Positions 20,024 to 31,352 of a DNA stretch of 64,000 nt are shown piece after piece. Source of the DNA: Psychrobacter sp. PL19 (GTDB lineage: Bacteria > Pseudomonadota > Gammaproteobacteria > Pseudomonadales > Moraxellaceae). The stretch is taken from assembly GCF_017875835.1 (NCBI RefSeq), contig NZ_JAGING010000001.1, forward strand, positions 2,418,001 to 2,482,000, written 5' to 3'. Each line of letters starts with the position of its first letter. Within the stretch, counting starts at the first letter, position 1. A model generated the notes under the pieces. The model was not told where the DNA came from. It made no database searches and worked only from the letters and a program-made list of their open reading frames with translations. The position numbers and the translations under genes were made by a program.

Positions 20024-20515
20024 TTAAGGGTAAGGGATCAATAATACCACGGCATTAGCCATGATACCCTCTTGCCGACCGGTGAAGCCCAACTTTTCGG
20101 TGGTAGTGGCTTTAATGCTGACATTACCAATCTCAGTTTGCAAATCGCTAGCGATATTGGCGCGCATCGCTTGGCTGTGAGGTGCCAGTTTCGGGCGTTC
20201 ACACATCACGGTAATATCAGCATTACCCAAGGTATAGCCTGCTGCCTGTACTTTGCCATAAACATAGCGCAATAATACTCTAGAATCAAGACCGGAGTTT
20301 ACAGCATCAGTATCAGGGAAATGCTGACCAATATCGCCTAATGCTAAAGCACCAAGCAGCGCATCGGCGAGGGCATGAAGCACCACGTCGCCATCAGAGT
20401 GAGCGAGTAAGCTGTGACTGTGCTCAATGTGCACACCTGCCAGCACCACATATTGCTGCTGTTCGCCATTATTATGAAAGGCGTGAACGTCGATACCCTG
20501 ACCAATTTTTATCAT
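20024..20515 (-). CDS. ispF: 2-C-methyl-D-erythritol 2,4-cyclodiphosphate synthase
   Basis: 163 residues. IspF forms the cyclic diphosphate in the MEP pathway of isoprenoid synthesis. Metal ligands are in GIDVHAF (D and H) and in the long signature [18 protein letters not shown]. The C-terminal [13 protein letters not shown] carries the substrate-binding region. No ispD is adjacent. Just upstream of the start (20530-20560) is a short tandem repeat of AAGCTGTTAAA. Confidence 0.96.
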   Translation of the reverse strand: MIKIGQGIDVHAFHNNGEQQQYVVLAGVHIEHSHSLLAHSDGDVVLHALADALLGALALGDIGQHFPDTDAVNSGLDSRVLLRYVYGKVQAAGYTLGNADITVMCERPKLAPHSQAMRANIASDLQTEIGNVSIKATTTEKLGFTGRQEGIMANAVVLLIPYP

Positions 20516-20719
20516 TATTATTCCAGAAGCGGTTAAAAAGCTGTTAAAAGCTGTTAAAAAGGAGAAGTAAAATTAATTTGAAATTTATAAAACAGTGGTT
20601 TCAGTATCTATTAATGAATAGTCTATCAACGCAAGTCTACCGATGACCATCTATCAATAATTATTACGGAAGTTTTTAACGAGGTCGAGCCCTGCACTTC
20701 GCCACCGGTTTCAATTAGC

Positions 20720-20728
20720 TGTTATAAT
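20720..20728 (+). promoter_or_regulatory. Extended -10 promoter element for mnmA
   Basis: TGTTATAAT, an extended -10 match, 38 bases before the mnmA start. The -35 region is poor, as is usual with an extended -10. Confidence 0.55.
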
Positions 20729-20766
20729 ATGATGCTTATTTTACCATAAGTTGTTGAGCACTTTTT

Positions 20767-22002
20767 ATGTCAGCTATGTCAACCACCCAAGATAGATTAG
20801 CCACGCCAGTATCGCATTCTTTTAACGCCCAGCGCGCTTTAACCCTTGCCGATATCGATAATCCTGCTACCACGCGAGTAATTGTTGGTATGTCCGGTGG
20901 GGTCGATTCTTCGGTATCTGCCGTTCTGCTTCAGCAAGCAGGATTTATGGTAGAAGGGTTATTCATGAAAAACTGGGAAGAAGATGATGGCACTGAATAT
21001 TGTACAGCGATGGACGACTTGGCAGACGCCCAATCAGTATGCGATAAAATTGGCATTAAACTACATACTGCTAACTTTGCCATGGAATATTGGGACCGAG
21101 TCTTTGAGCACTTCTTAGCCGAATATAAAGCCGGACGGACGCCCAACCCAGATATTTTATGTAATAAAGAAATTAAGTTTAAAGCCTTTTTAGATTATGC
21201 CTTAACGCTTGGTGCCGATTATATTGCCACGGGTCATTATACCCGTCGCAGTATTAATTATAACAACGCTGATGGCAGCTGTGTCGCACAGCTGTTGCGC
21301 GGTCTGGATAATAATAAAGACCAAAGCTATTTTTTACATGCGGTTGGCGGCGACAAAATTGCCAAAACGCTATTTCCTGTGGGCGAACTAGAAAAACCCA
21401 TCGTTCGTCAGATTGCCGAAGAGCATGACTTAATTACGGCCAACAAAAAAGACTCTACCGGTATTTGCTTTATTGGAGAGCGCCGCTTTAAAGACTTTTT
21501 ACAGCAGTATTTACCTGCGCAAAAAGGCGATATCCTAACTGATGATAATAAAGTTATCGGTACCCATGACGGGCTAATGTACTATACCTTAGGCCAACGT
21601 GGTGGTATCGGTATTGGTGGCGTTAAAGACCGTCCAGAAGAGCCTTGGTTTGTACTAGCAAAGGACTTAGATAAAAATCGCTTAATAGTGGGTCAAGGTC
21701 ATGAGCACCCAATGCTGCTAAGTACCGAACTGCACGCTTATAAGCTTGATTGGGTCGATATCTTGCCACCTACGGATATTTTTAGCCCTGATGGTTTACG
21801 CTGTATGGCTAAGGCGCGTTATCGTCAACCAGACCAAGCTTGCACCGTAACTGCTGCTAATGAAGACGGTAGTGAAGTACGGGTAGTATTTGATGAGCCC
21901 CAACGCGCAGTCACCCCAGGTCAGTCAGCGGTATTCTATATTGATGAGGTCTGCTTGGGCGGTGGTGTGATTGAGTCTATTGATGCGCCGTGTGGGTTTT
22001 AG
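20767..22002 (+). CDS. mnmA: tRNA-specific 2-thiouridylase MnmA
   Basis: 411 residues. It puts sulfur on U34 of Lys, Glu and Gln tRNAs, using ATP and sulfur relayed from IscS. The PP-loop is GMSGGVDSS at residues 41-49. The two catalytic cysteines are C132 (NPDILCNKE) and C234 ([10 protein letters not shown]). The roughly 35-residue N-terminal extension before the PP-loop is polar; an alternative ATG three codons in (20776) is possible. It shares the wobble-uridine modification pathway with mnmG 2.3 kb away. Confidence 0.97.
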   Translation: MSAMSTTQDRLATPVSHSFNAQRALTLADIDNPATTRVIVGMSGGVDSSVSAVLLQQAGFMVEGLFMKNWEEDDGTEYCTAMDDLADAQSVCDKIGIKLHTANFAMEYWDRVFEHFLAEYKAGRTPNPDILCNKEIKFKAFLDYALTLGADYIATGHYTRRSINYNNADGSCVAQLLRGLDNNKDQSYFLHAVGGDKIAKTLFPVGELEKPIVRQIAEEHDLITANKKDSTGICFIGERRFKDFLQQYLPAQKGDILTDDNKVIGTHDGLMYYTLGQRGGIGIGGVKDRPEEPWFVLAKDLDKNRLIVGQGHEHPMLLSTELHAYKLDWVDILPPTDIFSPDGLRCMAKARYRQPDQACTVTAANEDGSEVRVVFDEPQRAVTPGQSAVFYIDEVCLGGGVIESIDAPCGF

Positions 22003-22169
22003 GATAAACATAAAGGACAAGTATAAATGCTTGTGATTATAGTCGCTGATTGAGCTAAGAAAATCAACAGACGTCAACGTAAAAAATCTATTTTACCGAC
22101 TCAATTTCAACTTATTAACTGTATTACAACCTGTAATTCAACTGAACTAAACGTGCCCAACTAACCTAA

Positions 22170-23667
<1,498 letters not shown>

Positions 23668-23719
23668 AAAGATTTAAATGAGTGGTTGCTAGTCCCTTAT
23701 TTAAATCAAGCCAGTTGAT

Positions 23720-23775
23720 AACCTTACTCTGAATGCTAGGATTTATCTTCAAAGACCTAGTGGATGAGTAAGGTT
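23720..23775. terminator. Hairpin between convergent purB and lipoprotein gene
   Basis: AACCTTACTC pairs with GAGTAAGGTT, with an inner CTAGG/CCTAG stem, followed by a T-rich tract on the plus strand. Confidence 0.7.
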
Positions 23776-23970
23776 TTATTTTTTATCTTTTTTATCACCA
23801 TCGTCTTCAGAACTGCCCGGTATGATGGCTTTAGTAACGGCAACGGTACCTTTAACCACACCTTTAGTAGTTATATAAGCAACCTTGACCGGTACAGTGA
23901 CCAATTTGTGCACGCAAGCTTGTAGTAAAAATATGCTGGCAAGTAAGGCGATAATTTGTAGTTTTTTCAT
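23776..23970 (-). CDS. Small lipoprotein (64 residues)
   Basis: I chose the ATG at 23968-23970 (MKKLQIIALL) because AGGA lies 5-8 bases before it and a lipoprotein signal begins there; the longer ORF from 24081 is less likely. The lipobox is LQAC with Cys19. The mature part is KLVTVPVKVAYITTKGVVKG and ends in an acidic/lysine tail (EDDGDKKDKK). Similar small lipoproteins occur in Moraxellaceae (NF038104-type); their function is unknown. Confidence 0.8.
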   Translation of the reverse strand: MKKLQIIALLASIFLLQACVHKLVTVPVKVAYITTKGVVKGTVAVTKAIIPGSSEDDGDKKDKK

Positions 23971-24178
23971 GATTGTCCTATGGTTAAGTAGATGACTCAA
24001 TACGGCTTGCACTTTTTTTGAGTTCATCAAGTCGTGCGGTTTATAAGCAGTTTTAGTGGAGTATAACAATAAACAGTTCACTCTAGAAAACTAGCATAAT
24101 CAGCGGGTAAACATCTAGAGCTCGCGTGAAGATAGGACAGCAGCTTTTCTTAACAGCACTTATTGGCTTTAGCAGCAC

Positions 24179-24316
24179 TATAGTTAAAATATCTTAAAAA
24201 CACTACGGTACTGCTGGTATAAGCTTTTTGCAGCCTCTGTCTGCGTAGGCACAGCAAGCAAGAAAAACTTATGCCGGCAGTACGTTATGTATCGATATTA
24301 CTTTTCATTGACTATA
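24179..24316 (-). repeat. 138-bp palindromic interspersed repeat, copy 3 (inverted)
   Basis: Reverse orientation relative to copies 1 and 2 and the same length. The core GCGTAGGCACAGCAAGCAAG is unchanged. It lies between the lipoprotein gene and the cupin gene. Confidence 0.87.
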
Positions 24317-24459
24317 TATTGAAGCATGCCTGATTTAAGAGAGTTAAGACTCAACAAATAACTTATTATAGGCTATTGGCCAATCATAAACGATTACCTT
24401 ATTTTTCTAAACAAAAACTAAACATTATTCTAAACCCATCAAACGACACGGATTTATTA

Positions 24460-25692
24460 ATGAGCGCTTTAAAACTTTGTTTACCCGATGACATAACACC
24501 AGAACAGTTTCTAAGCGAATACTGGCAAAAAAAACCACTGCTAATTAAGCAGGGATTGCCCCAGCTTATTGGGATGTTTGAGCCTGATGACATGCTAGGG
24601 CTTGCCCTTGAGGAAGATGCTTCAGCTCGCTTACTGACTCAATCAGCAACTAAGCAAACTTCGAATGGCAAGGCTGGCGAACCACAATGGCACCTTAAAA
24701 AAAGCCCATTAACTGAAGCGGATTTTGAGGATTTACCACAACAATGGACGGTACTGGTACAAAATTTAGAACAGTGGTCACCCGAACTGGCACAATTATG
24801 GCAAGCGCTTGACTTTATTCCGCAGTGGCAGCGTGATGATATTATGGTTTCATATGCGCCTAAAGGGGGTTCGGTCGGCAAGCACTATGATGATTATGAT
24901 GTGTTCTTAGCGCAAGGCTATGGTCATCGTCGTTGGCAACTGGGTAAATTCTGTGATGAGCATACAGAGTTTGTGCCTGATGAGCCAATTCGTATTTTTG
25001 ATGATATGGGTGAAATTATTTTTGATGAGATTTTAGAAGCTGGTGACGTGTTGTATGTACCGCCCAAACTAGCGCATTTTGGCGTAGCACAAGATGATTG
25101 TATGACTTTTTCGTTCGGCTGCCGTCGTCCTAATTTGATGCAAGTTATCGATAGTCTTGCTGATGTGGCAACCAATGACAGCGCATTGTTTGTACCAATG
25201 CTATTGCCGCAAGCGCGCCAAGCTTCAGGTGAGTTGCAAACCGATAGTATCGATGCCATCACCACCCAGCTATTACAACTACTACAGTCAGATCGTGGTG
25301 CTAATATCATTCGCCAAGCGGTGTGTGAAGTGGTGAGCAAACGCCAATATGATGTATTGGTACCTGAAGAAACTATGAATACTGATGAGCTGATGCAAGC
25401 GTTAGCCGAAGGCGCCACCCTACAAGCGGATTACAGTAATCGTCTGCTATATAACCAAACTAGCCCTAATCAAACTGGCTCTAACCAAAAAGACTGTCAA
25501 CAAAAAAATAATAGCGTAGCCTTGTATGCGAATGGTCAGCGATTGGATGGTCTGGATGACACGGCAACAGCACTATTAATGCGTTTGGCTGATGGCGAAC
25601 ATATCATAGCAAGCGATGTTGTAGACATTGATCCTGATGATTTAATGGAATGGCTAGAAAATGGTTGGATGTGGGTAGATTATCCTGAGTAA
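24460..25692 (+). CDS. roxA: JmjC-type cupin, probable ribosomal protein L16 arginine 3-hydroxylase
   Basis: About 411 residues from ATG 24460; an in-frame TTG at 24376 would add 28 residues, and neither start has a strong ribosome site. The family (YcfD/RoxA) hydroxylates an arginine of ribosomal protein L16 using Fe(II) and 2-oxoglutarate. The N-terminal EQFLSEYWQKKPLLIKQ is typical. The metal-binding region GGSVGKHYDDYDVFLAQ has the HxD pair, and the distal His is in PPKLAHFGVAQ. RRWQLGK fits the 2-oxoglutarate site. A short Asn/Gln-rich insertion (about residues 353-373) is unusual. Confidence 0.87.
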   Translation: MSALKLCLPDDITPEQFLSEYWQKKPLLIKQGLPQLIGMFEPDDMLGLALEEDASARLLTQSATKQTSNGKAGEPQWHLKKSPLTEADFEDLPQQWTVLVQNLEQWSPELAQLWQALDFIPQWQRDDIMVSYAPKGGSVGKHYDDYDVFLAQGYGHRRWQLGKFCDEHTEFVPDEPIRIFDDMGEIIFDEILEAGDVLYVPPKLAHFGVAQDDCMTFSFGCRRPNLMQVIDSLADVATNDSALFVPMLLPQARQASGELQTDSIDAITTQLLQLLQSDRGANIIRQAVCEVVSKRQYDVLVPEETMNTDELMQALAEGATLQADYSNRLLYNQTSPNQTGSNQKDCQQKNNSVALYANGQRLDGLDDTATALLMRLADGEHIIASDVVDIDPDDLMEWLENGWMWVDYPE

Positions 25693-25725
25693 ACCTTAAT
25701 AATCTTAGCTTCAATTAGTAACAAC

Positions 25726-25765
25726 AAAAAACCTGTTTTTGGCATTGCTCAAAAATCGGTTTTTT
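25726..25765. terminator. Terminator between convergent roxA and guaD
   Basis: AAAAAACC-N2-TTTTTG pairs with CAAAAA-N2-GGTTTTTT with an 8-base loop and T/A tracts on both sides, so it can serve both strands. Confidence 0.8.
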
Positions 25766-25850
25766 AATCTAGGAATTATAAGATTCGAATCATTAAAAAA
25801 TTGCGTCTACGATTATCTTTAATAAATAAACGAGATTTTTATTCCTTATC

Positions 25851-27242
25851 TTAGGACGCCTCAGCTTTAAGATAACGACTCACTCCCGCGACTACTGTCT
25901 GTTCAATCACTCTATCATCACCTAACATCATCAGCACAAACAGACGCTCATCAAGCGATTTGGTCTGAGTCATACGGCGCTCAAGTAACGCAGTGGCGCT
26001 CATGTCTATAACCACAAAATCCGCTTCCTTGTTAGGCATAAAGTTACCGATTTTATTGTCTAATAATAACGATTGGGCGTTGCCTAAAGTAATTTGATAG
26101 AGCCCTTGATGAGCGGATAACGGATTATTTTGTAACTGTTGGACTTTATACGCCTCTGACAAGGTGGTCAACATCGACAGACTGGTTCCCGCGCCCACAT
26201 CAGTGCCAACACTAACGCCGGTGTAGCTTAAGGTTTTGGGTAAATCAAACAGTCCACTACCCAAAAATAGATTAGACGTTGGGCAGTGTGCTATTTGCGC
26301 GCCGGTCTCGCGTAGCCTTTCGTACTCTGAAGTTTCAAGGTAAATACCATGCGCCAAAGTTGTGCGGCGACCCAGTAGCCCCATGTCTTCGTAGACATCC
26401 AGATACCCTTTATGATTGGGATATAGCTCGCGCACAACAGCAATTTCATCACGGTTTTCGGCCAAATGCGTTTGTAAGTAGACGCTATCGTAACTGGCGT
26501 ATAACTCGCCAGCCAAGCGCAGCTGCTTTGGCGTTGAAGTAATGGCAAATCTTGGGGTAATAGCCACATGCTGACGCCCGCGCTCATGCCACTTATCTAT
26601 AATATCTTGGGTGTCGCGAATACCTTGCTCAGCTGACACACAAAGATGGGCAGGTGCGTTTTGATCCATTAGGACATTACCGGTAATCATACGGGTATTT
26701 AGTTGATGGCTTTCAATAAAGAATGCCTCTACTGATTGCGGGTGACTGGTAGAAAACACCAAGGCACTCGTGGTGCCATTGGCGAGCAACTGATTTAAAA
26801 AGAACTTTGCGGTATCATGCGCGACCTTTGGGTCATCAAAGTTGGCCTCAGTGACAAAGGTATAATTATTGAGCCAGTCAAGCAGCTGCTCTCCATAAGC
26901 GGCAATCATATCTATCTGCGGATAATGCACGTGGGTATCAATAAAACCTGGCATGATTAGCTTGTGCTGATGGTTGTGAATCTGTACTGGCGCCTGTCCT
27001 TCTTTAGCGCTGCCATAATCCGCTAACATTGCCTGACTACTGCCATAGTCTACAATAAGACCGGTCGCATCATCGACAACCAGTGCACCATCAACAATAT
27101 ACTCAGGATAAACCTTCACGCCAGTGTTGACTGGTAGTAAAGTGATGCTTTTATCAACCGTCGTAGCCTTCGGTGAACGGTCAGCAAGGTCCTTTTCGGT
27201 AAGATAATGCAGCAACTGGGCTTGATATATATGCAGGGTCAT
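25851..27242 (-). CDS. guaD: Guanine deaminase
   Basis: 463 residues of the amidohydrolase superfamily. It converts guanine to xanthine, the substrate of the xanthine dehydrogenase encoded just upstream. Zinc-binding and catalytic residues appear in MPGFIDTHVHYPQ, QTHLAEN, LAHGIYL and SVGTDVGAGTS. NVLMDQNAP and ITPRFAITST are guanine-deaminase specific. It is 229 bases downstream of xdhC on the same strand, the usual gene order in pseudomonads. Confidence 0.96.
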   Translation of the reverse strand: MTLHIYQAQLLHYLTEKDLADRSPKATTVDKSITLLPVNTGVKVYPEYIVDGALVVDDATGLIVDYGSSQAMLADYGSAKEGQAPVQIHNHQHKLIMPGFIDTHVHYPQIDMIAAYGEQLLDWLNNYTFVTEANFDDPKVAHDTAKFFLNQLLANGTTSALVFSTSHPQSVEAFFIESHQLNTRMITGNVLMDQNAPAHLCVSAEQGIRDTQDIIDKWHERGRQHVAITPRFAITSTPKQLRLAGELYASYDSVYLQTHLAENRDEIAVVRELYPNHKGYLDVYEDMGLLGRRTTLAHGIYLETSEYERLRETGAQIAHCPTSNLFLGSGLFDLPKTLSYTGVSVGTDVGAGTSLSMLTTLSEAYKVQQLQNNPLSAHQGLYQITLGNAQSLLLDNKIGNFMPNKEADFVVIDMSATALLERRMTQTKSLDERLFVLMMLGDDRVIEQTVVAGVSRYLKAEAS

Positions 27243-27435
27243 AATGAGATCTCACATTAATTGATAATAAATATGTTGATTGGAAGTTAGTTAAATTAAC
27301 ATCGTCAATCCACCCTAATATGAACACAAAGATATTGAACGCAGCCTATATATTAGTATAGCTAGCGAGGCTAACAATAGTGTCGTTCATAATGGTGTCG
27401 TTTATAATTGGTAAACTATAGTGGTTTTATAAATC

Positions 27436-27480
27436 GCTGGGCTATGTCTTGCTGGGCTATACCTGCCTGGGTTATGTCTG
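27436..27480. repeat. 15-bp tandem array spanning the xdhC stop codon
   Basis: Three units of the type GCTGGGCTATGTCTT (27436, 27451, 27466). The last contains the end of xdhC, including its stop codon at 27472-27474. As the unit is 15 bp, each repeat places another stop in frame. Confidence 0.88.
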
Positions 27481-28575
27481 ATAGTAATGTTGTAAAATTT
27501 GAGCAGCAATAGATACCGCAACCGCCATGGGTTCTTTACCACCAATCAATAACCCTATTGGCATGGTTAATCTATCGACTACTTGCTCACTATAGCCGCG
27601 TTGAGTCAGACGATCTTTGAAACGTTTTGCCTTAGTCGCTGAGCCAATACAGCCGATATATGGCATTGAAACCTGTAGACCGTCGTGATCTGCAATAACA
27701 TTATCAGTATTTCGCCTGATATCCGCATCATTAGTAGCTAAGCTAACATCTATAGCAGCACGCACCAGCTCAAAATCAAGACTGTGATCATGAGTCATGA
27801 TCAGAATAAAACGCTGATCGCCTTGTTCTATAAAAGGTTCAATAAACGGGTGAATAAAATCAACGGGCTCCTCACTAACATGGGGACGGATGTGCGCCGG
27901 AAGTTGATAAAGAGACGATTGCTCTGACGCTGATGGCTCACCGAAGGCTTTAGGGAATTCATTAATTTGGTCCGATTTATTTAGTAAATAAGGCGCAAAC
28001 ATCTCAGGACGACTATCTATCCAGTCCACTTGGCAAGGCAACTCAGCCAATATGGTCATCAAAGCCGCGGCCACATGCCCTGCTCCGAATACCAATATCG
28101 ACAGCGGTGGTATCACGTTAAAACACTCAAACATAACCGTGACGCTACCACCGCAGCACTGTGCCAACTTTGCACCGAGCGGATAATGTTTGGTGTAAAC
28201 GCTATCGCGGCGTACTGCTTTGGCTGGCTTCGACTCTAGGTCGCTATCACCATCACTATTAATAGTGTTACCTTGCTGAGAATCTTTATCTTTTCTAGAG
28301 TGCTTTTCTTTGACATCTTTTGATACGGTTGCCTCTATTTCCCCACTCAGCAATTGACGCGCGGTCATAATGACATCATGCTCAAGACCACCACCACCGA
28401 GCGTATCGCAGTAGCTATCGACAGTAACAATCATCTTGGCTTGCAGTGCCCTGGGTGCTGATCCATTTACTGCAATGACAGTCGCCAGCACGTGAGCGAC
28501 ACCCTGCTGCTGATATTGGGCTAGGCCATCATACCAGCGTGTGGGTGGCATTGGAGCTGATAATAAATCATTCAC
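27472..28575 (-). CDS. xdhC: Xanthine dehydrogenase accessory protein XdhC
   Basis: About 367 residues from a GTG at 28573-28575; an ATG at 28605 is also in frame. XdhC binds the molybdenum cofactor, helps add its terminal sulfur and inserts it into XdhB. Its N-terminal domain reads HVLATVIAVNGSAPRALQAKMIVT and GGGGLEHDV. The Rossmann domain has LSILVFGAGHVAAALMTIL. The C-terminal YIGCIGSATKAKRFKDRL is a family signature. A charged insertion of about 45 residues (EATVSKDVKEKHSRKDKDSQ onward) splits the two domains. The start overlaps the end of xdhB, so translation is probably coupled. Confidence 0.95.
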   Translation of the reverse strand: MNDLLSAPMPPTRWYDGLAQYQQQGVAHVLATVIAVNGSAPRALQAKMIVTVDSYCDTLGGGGLEHDVIMTARQLLSGEIEATVSKDVKEKHSRKDKDSQQGNTINSDGDSDLESKPAKAVRRDSVYTKHYPLGAKLAQCCGGSVTVMFECFNVIPPLSILVFGAGHVAAALMTILAELPCQVDWIDSRPEMFAPYLLNKSDQINEFPKAFGEPSASEQSSLYQLPAHIRPHVSEEPVDFIHPFIEPFIEQGDQRFILIMTHDHSLDFELVRAAIDVSLATNDADIRRNTDNVIADHDGLQVSMPYIGCIGSATKAKRFKDRLTQRGYSEQVVDRLTMPIGLLIGGKEPMAVAVSIAAQILQHYYQT

Positions 28576-31135
28576 TGTGAGCAGGACCTCTAGCCGTTGA
28601 CACATTTGGATGTTCTACTGCATCCGGTTGAGCATCCGCTAACTGACCTTCGACTTCTAGCGGTTTGTTATCTTTAGCGTGAGGCACTTGCTGCGGCATC
28701 ACTCGATCATCATCGATACCAGAGTCATCCTCTGTAGTGAGGCTATCAACAGTAGCCATATCTACCTTAGCGTTAATTTCCCACGGCACGCCTTGCATAC
28801 GCATCACGGCTTTTAGTACCGCCTCTGGGGTGGCAGGCATGGTCAGCTCTGGGTTTTTCTTATAATCACCTAAGCTTGCTACGGCATTATTAATCGCACA
28901 CCAGACGCTAGCGGCCAACATCAATGGTGGCTCACCAACAGCTTTAGAGTTATAAATGGTCTGCTCTTCATTTTTGCGATCAAACAATTTAACTTGCCAC
29001 TGCTTCGGTAAGTCATGAGCGGTAGGAATCTTATAATTGGCCGCACTATTGGATGCTAGGTTACCTTTTTTGTCCCAAGTGAGCTCTTCAGCCGTAAGCC
29101 AACCCATGCCTTGAATAAAGCCGCCTTCAATCTGACCGATGTCAATGGCCGGGTTAATCGACTGCCCCACATCATGTAAGATATCGCAGCGCAGTACCTT
29201 ATACTCACCCGTTAAGGTATCAATTTCGACCTCAGAACACGATGCGCCTAGAGCAAAATAAAAGAAGGGGCGGCCCCAAGCTTTCGAACGGTCATAAAAG
29301 ATCTTCGGGGTTTTGTAATAGCCGGTAGAAGATAAACTGATACGGTGTTGATACGCCAACAGCACCATTTCAGCAAAGGTGAGATCTTCTTTGTCACCAA
29401 TATAGACATGATTACGCTCAAAACGTATGTCACTTTCTGCTACCTTAAAATGCTCAGCAGCAAACTCAATAATGCGACCTTTAATGGTTATACAGGCATT
29501 TTGTGCTGCTTTACCATTAATATCAGTACCTGATGAAGCGGCCGTTGGTGAAGTATTGGGTACTTTATCTGTCCGCGTGGCCGATACTTTAACCGTGTCT
29601 AAGTCAACGTCGAATTCATTAGCAACGATTTGGGCAATTTTGATATAGAGCCCCTGACCCATCTCGGTACCACCATGATTGAGGTGGATACTACCATCGG
29701 TATAAATATGTACTAGAGCGCCACCTTGATTCAGCGTCTGCACTGTAAATGAAATACCAAACTTCACAGGCGTTAAAGCCAGACCAAGGCGTTTATCACT
29801 GCCCTCAGCTTCGGCTTGCTGATTAACCTTGATAATTTGCTGGCGACGCTTATCATACTCACAGTCTTCTGCCAGTGTATTGATGATAGTTGCCAAATCA
29901 AAATGCTCAATCGGCTGTCCATAATGAGTGCTTTGACCATTTTGATATAAATTAGTTAAGCGCACTTGCAGAGGGTCTATCCCTAAGGTGTAAGCGATGT
30001 CATCCATCATATATTCAGCAGTGAGAAGACCTTGTGGCCCACCAAAACCTCGAAAGGCAGTATTAGATACCGTATGGGTTTTGCAGCGATGTCCTGCCAC
30101 ATGGGCAGCAGGATAATGGTAGGCATTGTCACAGTGGAACATGGCGCGATCGACGATCGCATCGGATAAATCCGGCGCATAACCACATAAGCCTGCCAAC
30201 TGCATATCAACGCCAAGTACTTGACCAGACTCATTTACCCCGACTTCATAGCGATTGGCAAATTCGTGGCGTTTACCCGTGACCACCATGTCGTCTTGCC
30301 GATCTAAGCGCATACTGACAGGTACATTATGACGTTTGGCAACAATACCGCACAGGCACGCCCATGCTGCGGCTTGGGTCTCTTTACCACCAAAACCGCC
30401 ACCCATTCTTCGCACTATAGTATTGACTGCATGAAAAGGCAAATCCACCACTTCAGCGACCAGCTGCTGTACTTCACTTGGATGCTGCGATGAAGTATAA
30501 ACTTCCAGTCCGCCATCATCACAAGGCACCACATATGAGACTTGGCCTTCAAGATAAAAATGCTCTTGGCCCAGCATATGAATATGACCTTTGATGCGTA
30601 GAGGCGCATTCTCAAGCGCTACTTGGGCATCGCCGCGCTGCATGGTATGAGTGGGCCGGACAAAGTAATCCTTTTCTAATGCCTCATCAATAGTGAGTAC
30701 CGACGGTAAGGTCTCGTATTCTACAATAGCTTGGAGTACCGCTTGTTTTGCGGCGCGATGACTGGTCGCTACTACCGCAAATAATGTCTGGCCCACATAT
30801 TCTGTGATCTCATCCACCATTAGCGGCTCACCATCAAAAACCGCACCAATATCCGTTTTGGCAGGCAAGTCTTTAAAGCTTAAAACATCCACTACCCCGT
30901 CGGCCGCTTTGACAGCATTTAAATCCATACTCAATACGCGTGCGTGAGCGTGCTTGCTTTTACCTACAGCTAAGTGCAGAGTGCCCTGCGGCTTTAGCAT
31001 GTCATCCACATAAGTTGCGGTCCCCATGACATGACTAATCGCACTGTCATGTTTAGCTGAGGTACCAATTTTATTTTTGGGCGGACGCACGCGGCGAATA
31101 CTGTAGCTGTCAAATAACGAGGACTGGTGGCTCAT
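28568..31135 (-). CDS. xdhB: Xanthine dehydrogenase, molybdopterin-binding subunit
   Basis: 855 residues. The catalytic subunit oxidises hypoxanthine and xanthine to urate. Motifs include GTATYVDDM, the MoCo-domain GGGFGGKETQAAAWA, FRGFGGPQG with the substrate-orienting region, GTEMGQGLYIKI and, near the C-terminus, GEPPLMLAASVWCAI with the catalytic Glu in KAVGEPP. The extra C-terminal 70 residues after VPWEINAK are acidic and variable (TTEDDSGIDDDR), which makes the protein longer than typical members. It is preceded by xdhA with a 217-base gap. Confidence 0.96.
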   Translation of the reverse strand: MSHQSSLFDSYSIRRVRPPKNKIGTSAKHDSAISHVMGTATYVDDMLKPQGTLHLAVGKSKHAHARVLSMDLNAVKAADGVVDVLSFKDLPAKTDIGAVFDGEPLMVDEITEYVGQTLFAVVATSHRAAKQAVLQAIVEYETLPSVLTIDEALEKDYFVRPTHTMQRGDAQVALENAPLRIKGHIHMLGQEHFYLEGQVSYVVPCDDGGLEVYTSSQHPSEVQQLVAEVVDLPFHAVNTIVRRMGGGFGGKETQAAAWACLCGIVAKRHNVPVSMRLDRQDDMVVTGKRHEFANRYEVGVNESGQVLGVDMQLAGLCGYAPDLSDAIVDRAMFHCDNAYHYPAAHVAGHRCKTHTVSNTAFRGFGGPQGLLTAEYMMDDIAYTLGIDPLQVRLTNLYQNGQSTHYGQPIEHFDLATIINTLAEDCEYDKRRQQIIKVNQQAEAEGSDKRLGLALTPVKFGISFTVQTLNQGGALVHIYTDGSIHLNHGGTEMGQGLYIKIAQIVANEFDVDLDTVKVSATRTDKVPNTSPTAASSGTDINGKAAQNACITIKGRIIEFAAEHFKVAESDIRFERNHVYIGDKEDLTFAEMVLLAYQHRISLSSTGYYKTPKIFYDRSKAWGRPFFYFALGASCSEVEIDTLTGEYKVLRCDILHDVGQSINPAIDIGQIEGGFIQGMGWLTAEELTWDKKGNLASNSAANYKIPTAHDLPKQWQVKLFDRKNEEQTIYNSKAVGEPPLMLAASVWCAINNAVASLGDYKKNPELTMPATPEAVLKAVMRMQGVPWEINAKVDMATVDSLTTEDDSGIDDDRVMPQQVPHAKDNKPLEVEGQLADAQPDAVEHPNVSTARGPAHSE

Positions 31136-31352
31136 AATGGCTCTCTCTTTTATTGGTGCTCTTTTATTGATGCTCTTTTATTTTTGACATAAGATATATA
31201 TTTAGCTTATGGTATTTTTTACTAATAATTTTTGGTGCAAGAAGTAATGATGCCGCGCAAACTGTGCTTTATAGGAGGATATTGTGAAAACTGTATGTTA
31301 AAAATATATGTTAAACAGTATGTGCTAAATGACAGTTTTCAGTAATAAGCTA

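Noticed and set aside
24924..25418. 164-codon minus-strand ORF
   Set aside because: Antisense to the roxA-like cupin, whose catalytic motifs fit the plus strand.
28576..28605. Upstream ATG for xdhC
   Set aside because: No ribosome site and deeper overlap with xdhB than the GTG at 28575; kept as an alternative only.
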